Below are positions 17,203-25,492 of a DNA stretch of 64,000 nt, piece after piece. A program made the translations under genes and the position numbers. The stretch covers positions 62,001 through 126,000 of the forward strand of contig NZ_PGUY01000017.1 of NCBI RefSeq assembly GCF_002863585.1. Direction: 5' to 3'. Source of the DNA: Peribacillus deserti (GTDB lineage: Bacteria; Bacillota; Bacilli; Bacillales; DSM-1321). The stretch's first letter is position 1. Every line of letters starts with the position of its first letter. The notes below the pieces were generated by a model that saw nothing but the letters and a program-made list of their open reading frames with translations, ran no database searches and was not told the origin of the DNA.

Positions 17203-18675
17203 TTGAATTGGCATGGTCAAATTCTTAACCGAAAATCAGAATTATTGGCTGATTTAACCGAACTTTTAAAAATCAAAAGTATTAAAGATTTATCCACAGC
17301 TTCCAAGGAGGCACCGATGGGAGCGGCTATAAGTGAAGCACTCAGCTTTATGCTGGATAAGGCTGAGAAAGATGGCTTCCGGACTAAAAACATAGAGGGT
17401 TACGCGGGTTATGCCGAGATGGGCCCTGAGAATGCAGAAAATTACATAGGGATATTATGCCACGTTGATGTGGTGCCGGCCTCCTCCGGGGACTGGACGT
17501 CCGACCCTTTTGTTCCGGAAGTACGGGATGGGATGCTTTATGCACGAGGCGCCATTGATGATAAAGGACCGACCATGGCTGCTTATTATGCATGTAAGCT
17601 TGTGAAGGAATTAGGCCTGCCGCTGAAGCACAGAATCCGTATTATATTTGGTACTGATGAAGAAAGCGGCATGAGCTGTATGCAGAAATATATGGAGCTT
17701 GAACCGCATCCTATCGCCGGCTTTGCCCCGGATGCTGATTTCCCCATTATTTATGCTGAAAAGGGGCAGATCAACATACGTCTGAAATTCAATCGGGAAA
17801 TAGGGATTGTCCCCGCCCAAAACAGCGTGAATTCCAGTATTGGCGCGGGTGCTGAAGGCCGGGAAATGGGGACTGTCCCCACCTTGGTGTCGTTTAAGGC
17901 CGGGGAGAGGGCAAATGTGGTACCTGATCTGGCGGTAGCAAGTGTAAGCGGAGCTGGCTTGGAGTCTGTGAAGGCTGCTTTTGAGATTTTCTGCAGGGAC
18001 CAGAATTTGGAAGGGAGAAGTGTCGAGGATCAGGGGATTCTTACGCTTTCTATTAAGGGTAAATCTGCACATGCAATGGAACCTGAAAAAGGTTTAAATG
18101 CAGGGACCAAGCTTGCAGGATTTCTAGTGACACAGGATTTAGAGCTGACCGGGCATAATTATCTTCGTTTTCTAGCTGAATGCCTGGATGGGGATCATTA
18201 CGGGAAGAAGCTATCCATAGCCTTTCGCGATGACATTACCGGACCTCTCACGGTTAACCCCGGCATTCTTCAATATGATGCGAATGAAGCATTTGTCCAC
18301 TTGAATCTTAGATGTCCGGTAAAGACCTCCTATAAACATTTGTATGAAAAATTAGAGGCAGAAGCGGCCAAATACGGTTTTGAAACAAATGAACTTCGTG
18401 AAAGGAAGCCCCACCATGTGGATGCAGAACATCCTCTTATCAAGACCTTGCAGAAGGTGTACCAGGAAGAAACTTTATCAGAGCCCGTGCTTTTGACGAC
18501 CGGAGGAAATACCTATGCACGCACAATCCAAAACGGAGTTGCCTTCGGTGCCTTGTTCCCAGGAAGACCGGATACAGCCCACCAGAAGGACGAATGCGCA
18601 GCAGTTGATGACTTGATAAAAGCATCCTCTATTTATGCCCGGGCCATTTTTGAATTAGCAAATACTGATTTTTAA
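17203..18675 (+). CDS. pepV: Dipeptidase PepV (M20), with an in-frame repeat insertion
   Basis: 490 residues from TTG 17203 behind AAGGAGGAAG. The M20 metal motifs are GILCHVDVVP, YARGAIDDKGPTMAA and IFGTDEESGMSC; a dimerisation/lid domain and the C-terminal TTGGNTYAR and FPGRPDTAHQKDE match PepV carnosinase-like dipeptidases, which cleave unactivated dipeptides after import. The protein is longer than usual for PepV (about 465): residues 197-227 (REIGIVPAQNSVNSSIGAGA, then EGREMGTVP) are encoded by two direct copies of a GGGGACTGTCCCC-type element and the DNA between them. They replace a loop before LVSFKAGERANVVPD. The frame is preserved, so the enzyme may still be active. Confidence 0.85.
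   Translation: MNWHGQILNRKSELLADLTELLKIKSIKDLSTASKEAPMGAAISEALSFMLDKAEKDGFRTKNIEGYAGYAEMGPENAENYIGILCHVDVVPASSGDWTSDPFVPEVRDGMLYARGAIDDKGPTMAAYYACKLVKELGLPLKHRIRIIFGTDEESGMSCMQKYMELEPHPIAGFAPDADFPIIYAEKGQINIRLKFNREIGIVPAQNSVNSSIGAGAEGREMGTVPTLVSFKAGERANVVPDLAVASVSGAGLESVKAAFEIFCRDQNLEGRSVEDQGILTLSIKGKSAHAMEPEKGLNAGTKLAGFLVTQDLELTGHNYLRFLAECLDGDHYGKKLSIAFRDDITGPLTVNPGILQYDANEAFVHLNLRCPVKTSYKHLYEKLEAEAAKYGFETNELRERKPHHVDAEHPLIKTLQKVYQEETLSEPVLLTTGGNTYARTIQNGVAFGALFPGRPDTAHQKDECAAVDDLIKASSIYARAIFELANTDF
17794..17880 (+). repeat. Two direct copies of the GGGAAAT-GGGGACTGTCCCC element inside pepV
   Basis: Copy 1 (17794-17814) and copy 2 (17860-17880) are 21 bases each and differ at two positions. 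They start exactly 66 bp apart (22 codons), so both read in the same frame of pepV (REIGIVP and REMGTVP). A third copy, reversed, is in the gabD-like leader at 16179-16200. Confidence 0.8.
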
Positions 18676-18730
18676 ACAAGAGATGAAGTCCTCCTGGAAA
18701 CTTCTGGCTAATCAAAAGGCTCTTTTCTAA

Positions 18731-19085
18731 AGGCTCTTTTCTAAAAGATTGTTGTTTTTTAGTAGTTCGGTGAACCTACCCTATTGTTAAACAGGTTGAT
18801 TGGAACGTAAGGTGCGAGACTCCTGCGGGAGCAGCGGGCAATGTCCGGCTCCAGCGCCTAGACCCTCGAGTCATAAGCCAATCGGTCCATGGAAAGGAAA
18901 ACCGCTTTCCACGGCCCGCTTGTCTTATGCTTGTCGGGTCTGAACAAGGCACTTCCGCTTTTCTATTAGGTGAGACCCCACAGGCGAAGCCGAGGAGGCT
19001 CAACGCCCGCCCCGCGGAAAGCGAGCATCCTGTAGTGGAAATCAACCCCCATGTTCAAAAACAACAAAGTTTGCGAAAACAGCCT
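18731..19085 (-). repeat. Dispersed repeat, copy R2, carrying an inserted second repeat
   Basis: Same family as R1 but in the opposite orientation, with ends AGGCTCTTTTC and GAAAACAGCCT. Between GGAGCAGCGGG and AGGTGAGACCCCAC a 129-bp foreign segment is inserted (18839-18967). No coding sequence is supported in 18676-19293. Confidence 0.85.
18839..18967 (+). repeat. Second-type repeat S1 nested in R2
   Basis: Begins AATGTCCGGCTCCAGCGCCT and ends ACTTCCGCTTTTCTATT. Internal blocks include GTCATAAGCCAATCGG, a hairpin GGAAAG...CTTTCC and GTCTTATGCTTGTCGGG. The S2 segment at 39550-39869 is homologous in the same block order and sits at the same position of its host repeat. Confidence 0.75.
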
Positions 19086-19216
19086 TTCTAAAAGATTGTT
19101 TTTTTTAATAAGTTTTGTTATATCACCCTATTGTTAAATCAGTCCGCGGAAAGCGAGCATCCTGAAGCGGAAATCAACTTCTTGTTCAATAGCAGCAGAG
19201 TTTTTAAAAACAGCCT
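19081..19216 (-). repeat. Dispersed repeat, copy R3, internally deleted
   Basis: Starts in the last bases of R2 and ends AAAACAGCCT. It keeps TCTAAAAGATTGTT at one end and CCGCGGAAAGCGAGCATCCT at the other, but lacks the middle, so it looks like a deletion derivative in tandem with R2. Confidence 0.7.
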
Positions 19217-19293
19217 ATCAACAACAGGTTTAAGGTTTCAAACCTGCACTCCTGGTAAACAATACATATATCAAAAGTATTGCAGGAGGTTCT

Positions 19294-19419
19294 ATGGATA
19301 AGCATAATAAACCGCTGTTAAGTGACGAGTTCTTAGATGCCCTCGAGGAGGAAATCAACCAGCTGTATGGCGGCTGCATGGAGAATCAAGACACAGAGCC
19401 AAACAAGGACGGACTCTGA
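19294..19419 (+). CDS. Small acidic peptide, 41 aa, unknown function
   Basis: ATG 19294 has a near-perfect GCAGGAGGTTCT site. The product reads MDKHNKPLLSDEFLDALEEE, then INQLYGGCMENQDTEPNKDG and a final Leu. It is acidic and helical in the middle, with one Cys, and has no signal or membrane segment. Two hairpin terminators follow in tandem, so it appears to be a stand-alone transcript. It lies between the R2/R3 repeats and phased array B. I do not recognise a family. Confidence 0.6.
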   Translation: MDKHNKPLLSDEFLDALEEEINQLYGGCMENQDTEPNKDGL

Positions 19420-19426
19420 TAAAATA

Positions 19427-19484
19427 GGGACTGGATTTATCCAGCCCCTTTTCAGACTGCCGAGAAAATCTCGGCGGATTTTTT
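19427..19484 (+). terminator. Two tandem terminators after the 41-aa gene
   Basis: First hairpin GGGACTGGAT / ATCCAGCCCC followed by TTTT; second hairpin GCCGAGA / TCTCGGC with a 3-base loop followed by TTTTTT. Confidence 0.75.
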
Positions 19485-19564
19485 ACGTGTGCAGTTTGAG
19501 TAAAGTGCCTGGAGTCTCAATTTGACGATATGCTTATGAAACTACTAAGAAAAAAAGTAGCTGT

Positions 19565-19740
19565 ATAAGCATAAAAGGAGCCGGATAAGCATAAAGGCAA
19601 TAGGATAAGCATAACCAAAAATACATAAGCATAGAAAGAAGAGAGATAATCATAAACATGGAAAACATAAGCATAATACCTTAAAACCTAAGCATAAACT
19701 ACCCAAACCTAAGCATAAGTTCCCTAAAGTTAAGCATAAA
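19565..19740 (+). repeat. Array B: nine phased copies of ATAAGCATA
   Basis: Motifs start at 19565, 19585, 19605, 19625, 19646, 19667, 19688, 19709 and 19730: steps 20, 20, 20, 21, 21, 21, 21, 21. Eight contain TAAGCATA exactly; the fifth is ATAATCATA. The 11-12 bases between motifs are unrelated to each other. One inverted copy (TATGCTTAT) lies at 19529. No reading frame is conserved. Array C at 44643-44836 is the same motif on the other strand. Confidence 0.85.
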
Positions 19741-19745
19741 CCTTT

Positions 19746-20110
19746 CACTTCTTTCTTAAATACTTTTATTTTGGTAAAAACCTCCTTTATCACACTTACT
19801 TTTACGCAGCCCATGTTAAAAATCATACAAAAAAGGGATCGAAACGTATGATGCAGCCAATATTAGAGTCAATATCCGCATAAAAATGGCCGAACCCCCT
19901 CGTATCGTCTGGCAGTCACAATGAATGGAGGTATTACCGATTTCAAGACCGAACCATACGTAGTAAGGCTGTAGTTTCAAGCAAAAAAAAGAATCGAACA
20001 AATTCCCCAATACGCATGAGTACCTTAAGAAGGATCATGCAACAAATTCAACAGGAATCACCTTCCAAAATAGTCCCCAATTTATTAAAAACCAGCAGAA
20101 TGTCTCCATA
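19746..20110. other. Gene-free interval after array B
   Basis: AT-rich DNA between array B and the kimA terminator. A minus-strand open frame of 64 codons (19816-20010) has no ribosome-binding site and no recognisable product; nothing else is seen. Confidence 0.4.
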
Positions 20111-20114
20111 AGCT

Positions 20115-20146
20115 TAAAAAGGGAGCTGGATCCATCCAGCTCCCTT
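20115..20146 (-). terminator. Terminator of kimA
   Basis: Perfect 12-bp stem AAGGGAGCTGGA / TCCAGCTCCCTT with loop TCCA, followed on the minus strand by TTTTTAAGC. Confidence 0.85.
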
Positions 20147-20151
20147 TCCCT

Positions 20152-21978
20152 TTATTGTTTAAGATGATATGGAACAGTTGTTACAATGACATTCCTTCTA
20201 TATAGAAGAAACGCACGGATAAGCAGGCTGGACTGATTATGAAGAATATTATGCCAGCTCTTCTTAGGAATGAACTGCGGGATCAGCACAGTTACTCGGT
20301 AGTTAGAATCTTCCGCTTTATGCTGGACTGTATCGATAAATTTCGTTAACGGATGGATTATGCTTCTATAATAAGAATGCAGCGTTACTAATCTGATATC
20401 AGGCTGCCACTTTTTCCACTTCTCCTCAAAAGTGCGTTCCTGTTCCCTTTCAAACGCCACATACACAGCAATAATCTGGTCAGCATTTAGAGATTTAGCA
20501 TAATTTAAAGAATTCTCCACAACATGGGTGATACCGGCCACCGGTACAATGATGACATTTCCTTCAATCGGCAGAGCCGGTTCACAGGTTGTGATTCGTA
20601 ATTGATCGCCGACTGCATCATAATGTCTTTTAATTCGATGGAACAAAAAGACTAGAAGCGGCAGAAAGATGAGTACAGGCCACACTTGAGCAAACTTGGT
20701 GATAAAGAATGTCATCATTACCAGGAAGCTGATTAAGGCCCCAATAGCATTGATGGTTAGCTTGACTTGCCATCCATTCGGTTTTTCCCGGATCCATTTA
20801 ACAAGCATCCCTGTCTGGGACAGGGTGAAAGGTATGAAAACCCCCACTGCATAGAGCGGTATTAATTGTTCCGTCTGTCCTCTAAAAGCGACGATCAGCA
20901 GAATGGATGTAATGCCCAGGAAGATAATTCCGTTTGAATATCCCAAACGGTCTCCTCTCATAGTGAACATTCTCGCAATATATTTATCCTTTGCGAGGCT
21001 GTAAGCGAGCAGCGGAAATGCGGAATATCCGGTATTAGCAGCGAGAACGAGAATCATGGCCGTTGTGACCTGAATGAAATAATACATAAAGTTTCTGCCA
21101 AACGTTTCTGAAGCGATCTGGGATACAACCGTTTCCTTCTCTGTTGGCGTAATTCCATAGTAATAGGCTAAGAATACAATTCCTGAAAAAAGAAGAGCAA
21201 GCAGGAGTCCCATCGCCATCAAAGTTGCAGCGGCGTTTTTCGGTGCAGGACTTTTAAAGTTAGGAATCGCATTAGATATGGCCTCTACACCCGTCAGGGC
21301 TGAACTTCCTGATGCGAAAGCACGCAAAAGCAGGAACAAAGAGATTCCGGCTACAGGTGTTCCGACAGGTGAATGCAGGTCTGCCGGTACATGCCCTGTA
21401 AAAATATGATACAACCCTACGCCGATTAAAATAAATAGAGCCAGCACAAACAAATAGACCGGATAGGCCAAAATGGAAGCAGACTCAGTAATTCCCCTGA
21501 GATTCAGAAGTGTTATAAACACGATAAGGACACTTGCAATCAAAACATTATGTTCATGCAAAGCTGGGAACGCCGATGTAATTGCATCCGTACCAGCGGA
21601 GACACTTACTGCTACTGTCAGGATATAATCGACTAACAATGAACCGCCTGCCACTAAACCCGGATTTTCACCCAAATTCTGTTTGGAAACGACATACGCT
21701 CCTCCTCCGTGGGGATACGCAAATATGATCTGTCTATAAGAAAGGATGAGTGCTGCTAATAAAAACAGGACCCCCAATGCTATAGGGAGGGAGTACCAAA
21801 AAGCAGCTGCACTTACTGTAATTAAGACGATCAGGATCTGCTCGGGACCGTATGCCACCGACGATAGCGCATCCGAAGAAAGGATCGCTAGAGCTTTCGT
21901 TTTATTAAGTTTTTGTTCCCCGAGTTCTGTTGATTTCAGGGGACGCCCGATTAAAAACCTTTTAATCGAAGATAACAT
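20152..21978 (-). CDS. kimA: Potassium importer KimA (YdaO), APC superfamily
   Basis: 608 residues, the usual KimA length. The N-terminal core has LSSDALSSVAYGPEQ and YPHGGGAYVVSKQNLGENPG, about twelve membrane segments, and ASGSSALTGVEAISNAIP. A cytosolic C-terminal domain from about residue 470 (IIVPVAGITHVVENSLNYAK, then TVLIPQFIPKKSWHNILHNQ) matches the KimA USP-like region. KimA is a high-affinity K+/H+ symporter that is inhibited by c-di-AMP and controlled by the ydaO c-di-AMP riboswitch. Exactly such a riboswitch lies upstream at 22105-22260, so the identification is supported independently. It is monocistronic. Confidence 0.95.
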   Translation of the reverse strand: MLSSIKRFLIGRPLKSTELGEQKLNKTKALAILSSDALSSVAYGPEQILIVLITVSAAAFWYSLPIALGVLFLLAALILSYRQIIFAYPHGGGAYVVSKQNLGENPGLVAGGSLLVDYILTVAVSVSAGTDAITSAFPALHEHNVLIASVLIVFITLLNLRGITESASILAYPVYLFVLALFILIGVGLYHIFTGHVPADLHSPVGTPVAGISLFLLLRAFASGSSALTGVEAISNAIPNFKSPAPKNAAATLMAMGLLLALLFSGIVFLAYYYGITPTEKETVVSQIASETFGRNFMYYFIQVTTAMILVLAANTGYSAFPLLAYSLAKDKYIARMFTMRGDRLGYSNGIIFLGITSILLIVAFRGQTEQLIPLYAVGVFIPFTLSQTGMLVKWIREKPNGWQVKLTINAIGALISFLVMMTFFITKFAQVWPVLIFLPLLVFLFHRIKRHYDAVGDQLRITTCEPALPIEGNVIIVPVAGITHVVENSLNYAKSLNADQIIAVYVAFEREQERTFEEKWKKWQPDIRLVTLHSYYRSIIHPLTKFIDTVQHKAEDSNYRVTVLIPQFIPKKSWHNILHNQSSLLIRAFLLYRRNVIVTTVPYHLKQ

Positions 21979-22069
21979 GCTGCACCCACCAATTGTTTGA
22001 TATTTTTTTTATTTTCCCCATCTGCCCCAATGTAACTCCAAAATTAAAACATTTTAGAAGCCTAGACGC

Positions 22070-22102
22070 AAAAAAGCCACAAGGCGTGTAGAAGCCCTGC
22101 GG
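22070..22102 (-). terminator. Expression-platform terminator of the c-di-AMP riboswitch
   Basis: On the minus strand CCGCAGGGC pairs with GCCTTGTGG (9 bp, two G-U pairs, 8-base loop), followed by CTTTTTTG. It sits about 90 bases before the kimA start. Confidence 0.85.
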
Positions 22103-22104
22103 AC

Positions 22105-22260
22105 ATTAAATGACAGTGTCTCACAGCCTCACCTTCCTCTCTTCTTACGCTTACGAGGTTAGCTGCCGGATTCGGACTAAAGAGTAGCCCTACCTAACTT
22201 TTAGGATTCACCCCAGATACAAAAGTGGGTCCCCCGCTCCAATAATGGATTAAGCGATAT
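22105..22260 (-). promoter_or_regulatory. ydaO-yuaA c-di-AMP riboswitch upstream of kimA
   Basis: Conserved blocks of the ydaO-yuaA RNA are present in order on the minus strand: TCGCTTAATCC, GGGGGACCCA, TGGGGTGAATCC, AGGTAGGGCTACTC, AGTCCGAATCCGGCAGCTAA, CCTCGTAAGCG and GAGAGGAAGGTG. High c-di-AMP favours the downstream terminator and shuts off K+ import. Confidence 0.93.
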
Positions 22261-22536
22261 AGAAATATGAAACTGATGATTATCTTACTCCCGTTTTGTC
22301 CTATTGTAAATGTTTTTTTTGTAAAAATTTATCTCTCAAAAATTCGAAATATACAAAGCTTATATAGGTAAAATAAAGTTGAAAACGCAGTCACTTTTAA
22401 GAATTTTAGGCAGCGCAAATGTTGTTAAAATCTGCTATTATTTTTTTAAGTATTTTTACAAAAAAAGTATGGAAAATAAAATTAACCTTGTTATAATGTT
22501 CATTATGAAATCACAACATTAAAAAAGGTGGGCTTT

Positions 22537-22731
22537 ATGGGGACTACATCTTGCAGGTATGTTATTAATGCTACAGGCAAAGGCGGAGAAACATACCATA
22601 CCTCATGCCAGGGTAAACAAGAGCTTAAGAAATGGATTGAGGACCATCAAGAAAAGCTGCTGCTGGACGAATTAAAAATAACTGACAATCGCAAGAATCC
22701 ATTCTTAAAATTGTTCTCCTTAAGTAAATAA
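22537..22731 (+). CDS. Small hypothetical protein, 64 aa
   Basis: ATG 22537 follows AAAAAGGTGGGCTTT; a GTG three codons upstream is part of that site and is less likely. The product starts MGTTSCRYVINATGKGGETY and is basic and soluble, with HTSCQGKQELKKWIEDHQEK in the middle. I do not recognise a family. A good terminator 9 bases after the stop supports a real monocistronic gene. Confidence 0.65.
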   Translation: MGTTSCRYVINATGKGGETYHTSCQGKQELKKWIEDHQEKLLLDELKITDNRKNPFLKLFSLSK

Positions 22732-22740
22732 CATTGTGGA

Positions 22741-22768
22741 AGTCATTCTTTCAGGGTGGCTTTTTTTT
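22741..22768 (+). terminator. Terminator of the 64-aa gene
   Basis: AGTCATTCT / AGGGTGGCT pair over 9 bp (several G-U) around a 3-base loop, followed by eight T. Confidence 0.75.
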
Positions 22769-23030
22769 GTTTTATTCTAAAAAAGGCTCTGGCAGACCAA
22801 GCTGTTACTCTCATTCTGGTAGCCTCCTCTTTTCGTCTATCCCGAGGGCCGCCCTGTCCTTTTGCACAAAGATTCGACCCTGCAGGTACAAAGTGCCAAA
22901 AAATCCACAATAGATTTTGAAGCTGCCCTAAAACCAGCTTTTGCATCTAAGATCTATAACGGGATAAACAAATCAGGGTACAAAAAAATGCTCTTGGGGT
23001 ATATTAATAAGGTAAAATGAATAGAGGAGT
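22769..23030. other. Intergenic, possible structured minus-strand transcript end
   Basis: On the minus strand AGGCTACCAGA ... TCTGCCAGAGCCT followed by TTTTTTAG (22782-22832) could end a transcript, but no gene or known RNA family is recognised upstream of it. The right end holds the promoter of the yoxD-like gene. Confidence 0.3.
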
Positions 23031-23036
23031 GATTGG

Positions 23037-23753
23037 ATGCATTCATTACAAGGAAAAAATGCCCTTATTACCGGAGCTGGCCGGGGCATCGGCCGCGCCG
23101 CTGCCATAGCTTTGGCAAAAGAAGGTGTGAACATAGGTCTGCTTGGCTTGAACATGTCGAATCTTGAGAAGGTAACGGAAGAATTAGATGCCTATGACGT
23201 AACAACGTCCGCGGCCCGCGGAGACGTGTCCGACCTGGAATCGGTGACAAGTGCGGTAGAACATATCAAGTCTGATCTTGGTTCGATTGATATCCTCATA
23301 AATAATGCGGGGATCGCTAAGTTTGGCGGCTTTTTGGAGTTAAGCCCAGAGGAGTGGGAAAATATTATCCGCGTGAATTTAATGGGCGTCTATAATGTAA
23401 CACGTGCAGTTCTTCCTGGAATGGTAGAAGCTAAGTCTGGTGATATCATTAATATTTCGTCCTCTGCCGGCCAAAAGGGTGCGCCTGTCACAAGTGCATA
23501 CAGCGCGTCTAAATTTGCAGTGCTCGGCCTTACCGAATCTCTCATGTATGAGGTGAGGAAACACAATATCAGAGTATCTGCCCTGACTCCAAGCACTGTC
23601 GCAACGGACCTGGCCTTTGAGAACAAATTGACAGAGGGAGATCCAGAAACAGTGATGCAGCCCGAAGATCTTGCTGAATTTATGGTCGCCCAATTAAAGA
23701 TGAACCCGAGAATCTTTGTAAAAACAGCTGGACTATGGTCCACAAACCCCTAA
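23037..23753 (+). CDS. yoxD: SDR oxidoreductase, 3-ketoacyl-ACP reductase family (YoxD-like)
   Basis: 238 residues. Classical short-chain dehydrogenase motifs: cofactor loop TGAGRGIG at 12-19, [10 protein letters not shown], the catalytic Ser in INISSSAGQ, and Y153SASK (approximate). The unbroken resemblance to B. subtilis YoxD extends to the C-terminus ([28 protein letters not shown]). The family is named for FabG, but genomic context gives no link to fatty-acid synthesis; the substrate of YoxD is not established. It appears to be a single gene. Confidence 0.88.
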   Translation: MHSLQGKNALITGAGRGIGRAAAIALAKEGVNIGLLGLNMSNLEKVTEELDAYDVTTSAARGDVSDLESVTSAVEHIKSDLGSIDILINNAGIAKFGGFLELSPEEWENIIRVNLMGVYNVTRAVLPGMVEAKSGDIINISSSAGQKGAPVTSAYSASKFAVLGLTESLMYEVRKHNIRVSALTPSTVATDLAFENKLTEGDPETVMQPEDLAEFMVAQLKMNPRIFVKTAGLWSTNP

Positions 23754-23901
23754 ATAAAAAACAGTCCTTATAATGAAAGTAGTCAGTTTTTGTCGCTAAA
23801 ATAATGGACTAACTAACATTTGAATTCATAGGCTCTTTTACACAATACGCAGCACACGTAAAAGCTCAAAGTAAATATCACTCTAAGCTTGGATTTACAT
23901 A

Positions 23902-23943
23902 ATTCTTATTACATTAAAGTGTACTCTTTAATGTAATAAGAAT
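23902..23943. repeat. 18-bp perfect AT-rich inverted repeat
   Basis: ATTCTTATTACATTAAAG and its exact complement flank the 6-base loop TGTACT, just past the end of the decayed peptidase E-like gene. No T-run follows on either side, so it is not a standard intrinsic terminator. Confidence 0.7.
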
Positions 23944-23948
23944 TTAAT

Positions 23949-24567
23949 CTATTCGTCCCCGTTAATCGCTACGATGTCGCCTATCATTTGGACTTTATTA
24001 TTTTCAACAATAATCCCATCTCCATCATTTCCAGCATATACTGTTGTCCCACTTGATTTGGCATAATTACGTACCTTTCTTTTATAATCCTCATTCCAGC
24101 GATTGTAATGAGGCAAAAACTAATCCATTCTCATCAGAATTTCCTATAAACATCTGAAATAATTTTGCAGACTTTCCAAGTTGAACTGCCCCTCCACTTA
24201 CACCTGCAATAATCCCTCCTTGATTAAAATACGTTCGTAAAGCTTCTTCCATTTCGCGTTTTTTAATCGCCCTTCTGAATTCTATTGGATTCCCAGCAGA
24301 AAGATGAATAATGTCACATTTAAGTAACTCCTTATTTTTCAAGGGATTAAATTCACTATATAGATCAAAGAACAATATGTTTTGAATGCCATAATCACGA
24401 TAATATTATGCTTTAGTATTGAAATACTTCCTATCCACGTCTTCGGTAGATGGAATATATCCTATCATAATACTTTAAATCTTCCTTCCATCAAATAGTA
24501 AATGATCCAACCTTCGATTACCAGGCGATTCAACTACTTGGTCACTATAAAAGAAAAGTTTCCCCAT
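23949..24567 (-). pseudogene. Peptidase E / type 1 glutamine amidotransferase-like gene, decayed
   Basis: Starts at ATG 24567 behind GGGTGAGG and reads MGKLFFYSDQVVESPGNRRL until a stop after GRKI. The frame then shifts to MIGYIPSTEDVDRKYFNTKA, meets an in-frame TAA, continues as YYRDYGIQNILFFDLYSEF and GGIIAGVSGGAVQLGKS (the nucleophile-Ser elbow of the S51/PepE fold), shifts again in a T-run near 24105, and ends NRWNEDYKRK ... GDIVAINGDE. Three lesions make sequencing error unlikely. The parent would be about 205 residues, a cytosolic aspartyl dipeptidase-like protein. Confidence 0.8.
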
Positions 24568-24776
24568 AAATAAACCTCACCCTTAACAGTCTTACATGCA
24601 TGTCCTTATCCACTATCTAGGCCCTTTAAGAAGGAAGACAGTCATTATTTTCATTATATTTAAACATTATCTACGATCTGCATGGACTTTTATAGTTTCC
24701 TTTTTACTTAGGCGAACATATATAAAGAATCGATTTTAAGCTGGATATGTGGCACTTTTCTTAGCCCGCATCGAAG

Positions 24777-25373
24777 TTATGTTTCAGCTGAAAGTACTGG
24801 AATCCATGGAGATCCTGGCAGGTGCTTCTGAAGTGCAGCCCCAAGCCACCTTCTTGAGTCTGAATTCATATAGGGCAAATAGTTTAGGAAGTCCTGCTGG
24901 TCCTTTTCTCTTCCTTCCTTGGCCTTATATAACAGCTGCATCTCGGGAGCTGTGAATACCCGGCCGTACCTATCTGTTCTGGCAAAAATTTCTGTTCTCA
25001 TCCGAATGTCCGGATCTCTTCTGTATAGAATGTTGTCACCAATCTTATCGGTTAATAGAATTTCAATGAATTGTTTTTCTTTGAATAAATGAAGGCAAAA
25101 AACGGGTGGCGCGAGATCCGCAGCTGATTTCACGGCTTCCAGGCGGTGCTCCCCTGGTACAGCAGCATATATATCCCATCCACAAAAGTAATCGAGCAAG
25201 TATCGGGTATGTTCCCGGTATATACAGATATCGATGTCCTCATGTTGACGGGTAATGTACCCTATTCCCAGGTCTATCGCCCATCCTCCTGAAATCAACC
25301 AGGGAAACGTCCAATTTTTCATTATATCCCGTACATGATCTAATTCACTTGTTACCAGCTTCAGCAGGACCAC
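24777..25373 (-). CDS. Nucleotidyltransferase, aminoglycoside/lincosamide-type fold
   Basis: 198 residues. The N-terminal half has FPWLISGGWAIDLGIGYITR and QHEDIDICIYREH, the GG-x-D-x-D pattern of the Pol-beta-type nucleotidyltransferases seen in LinB and ANT(2'')-like enzymes, with acidic residues for metal binding. The C-terminal half includes FTAPEMQLLYKAKEGREKDQ. Chromosomal relatives in bacilli are mostly of unknown substrate, so a resistance function should not be assumed. It is divergent from the RpiR gene. Confidence 0.75.
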   Translation of the reverse strand: MVLLKLVTSELDHVRDIMKNWTFPWLISGGWAIDLGIGYITRQHEDIDICIYREHTRYLLDYFCGWDIYAAVPGEHRLEAVKSAADLAPPVFCLHLFKEKQFIEILLTDKIGDNILYRRDPDIRMRTEIFARTDRYGRVFTAPEMQLLYKAKEGREKDQQDFLNYLPYMNSDSRRWLGAALQKHLPGSPWIPVLSAET

Positions 25374-25492
25374 TCCCTCAGAGAATATTCTTAATATTTA
25401 ATTATTATAAAAACTGTGATATAAGTATAGATAAAGTATTAACTTCATTTTTAAAGAATAATGAAGCAATAACTTCAAAGAGAGGGACGAAC

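Noticed and set aside
19529-19740. CRISPR array
   Set aside because: The repeat is only 9 bp and spacers 11-12 bp, far below CRISPR sizes, and no cas gene is present.
19816-20010. 64-codon minus-strand frame after array B
   Set aside because: No ribosome-binding site and no recognisable domain; composition looks random.
22782-22950. Novel riboswitch or small RNA on the minus strand
   Set aside because: A terminator-like hairpin with T-run is present, but no conserved aptamer blocks or promoter could be recognised.
24777-25373. Antibiotic resistance gene
   Set aside because: The nucleotidyltransferase fold is shared with resistance enzymes, but the sequence shows no specific match to a known resistance class and there is no mobile context.
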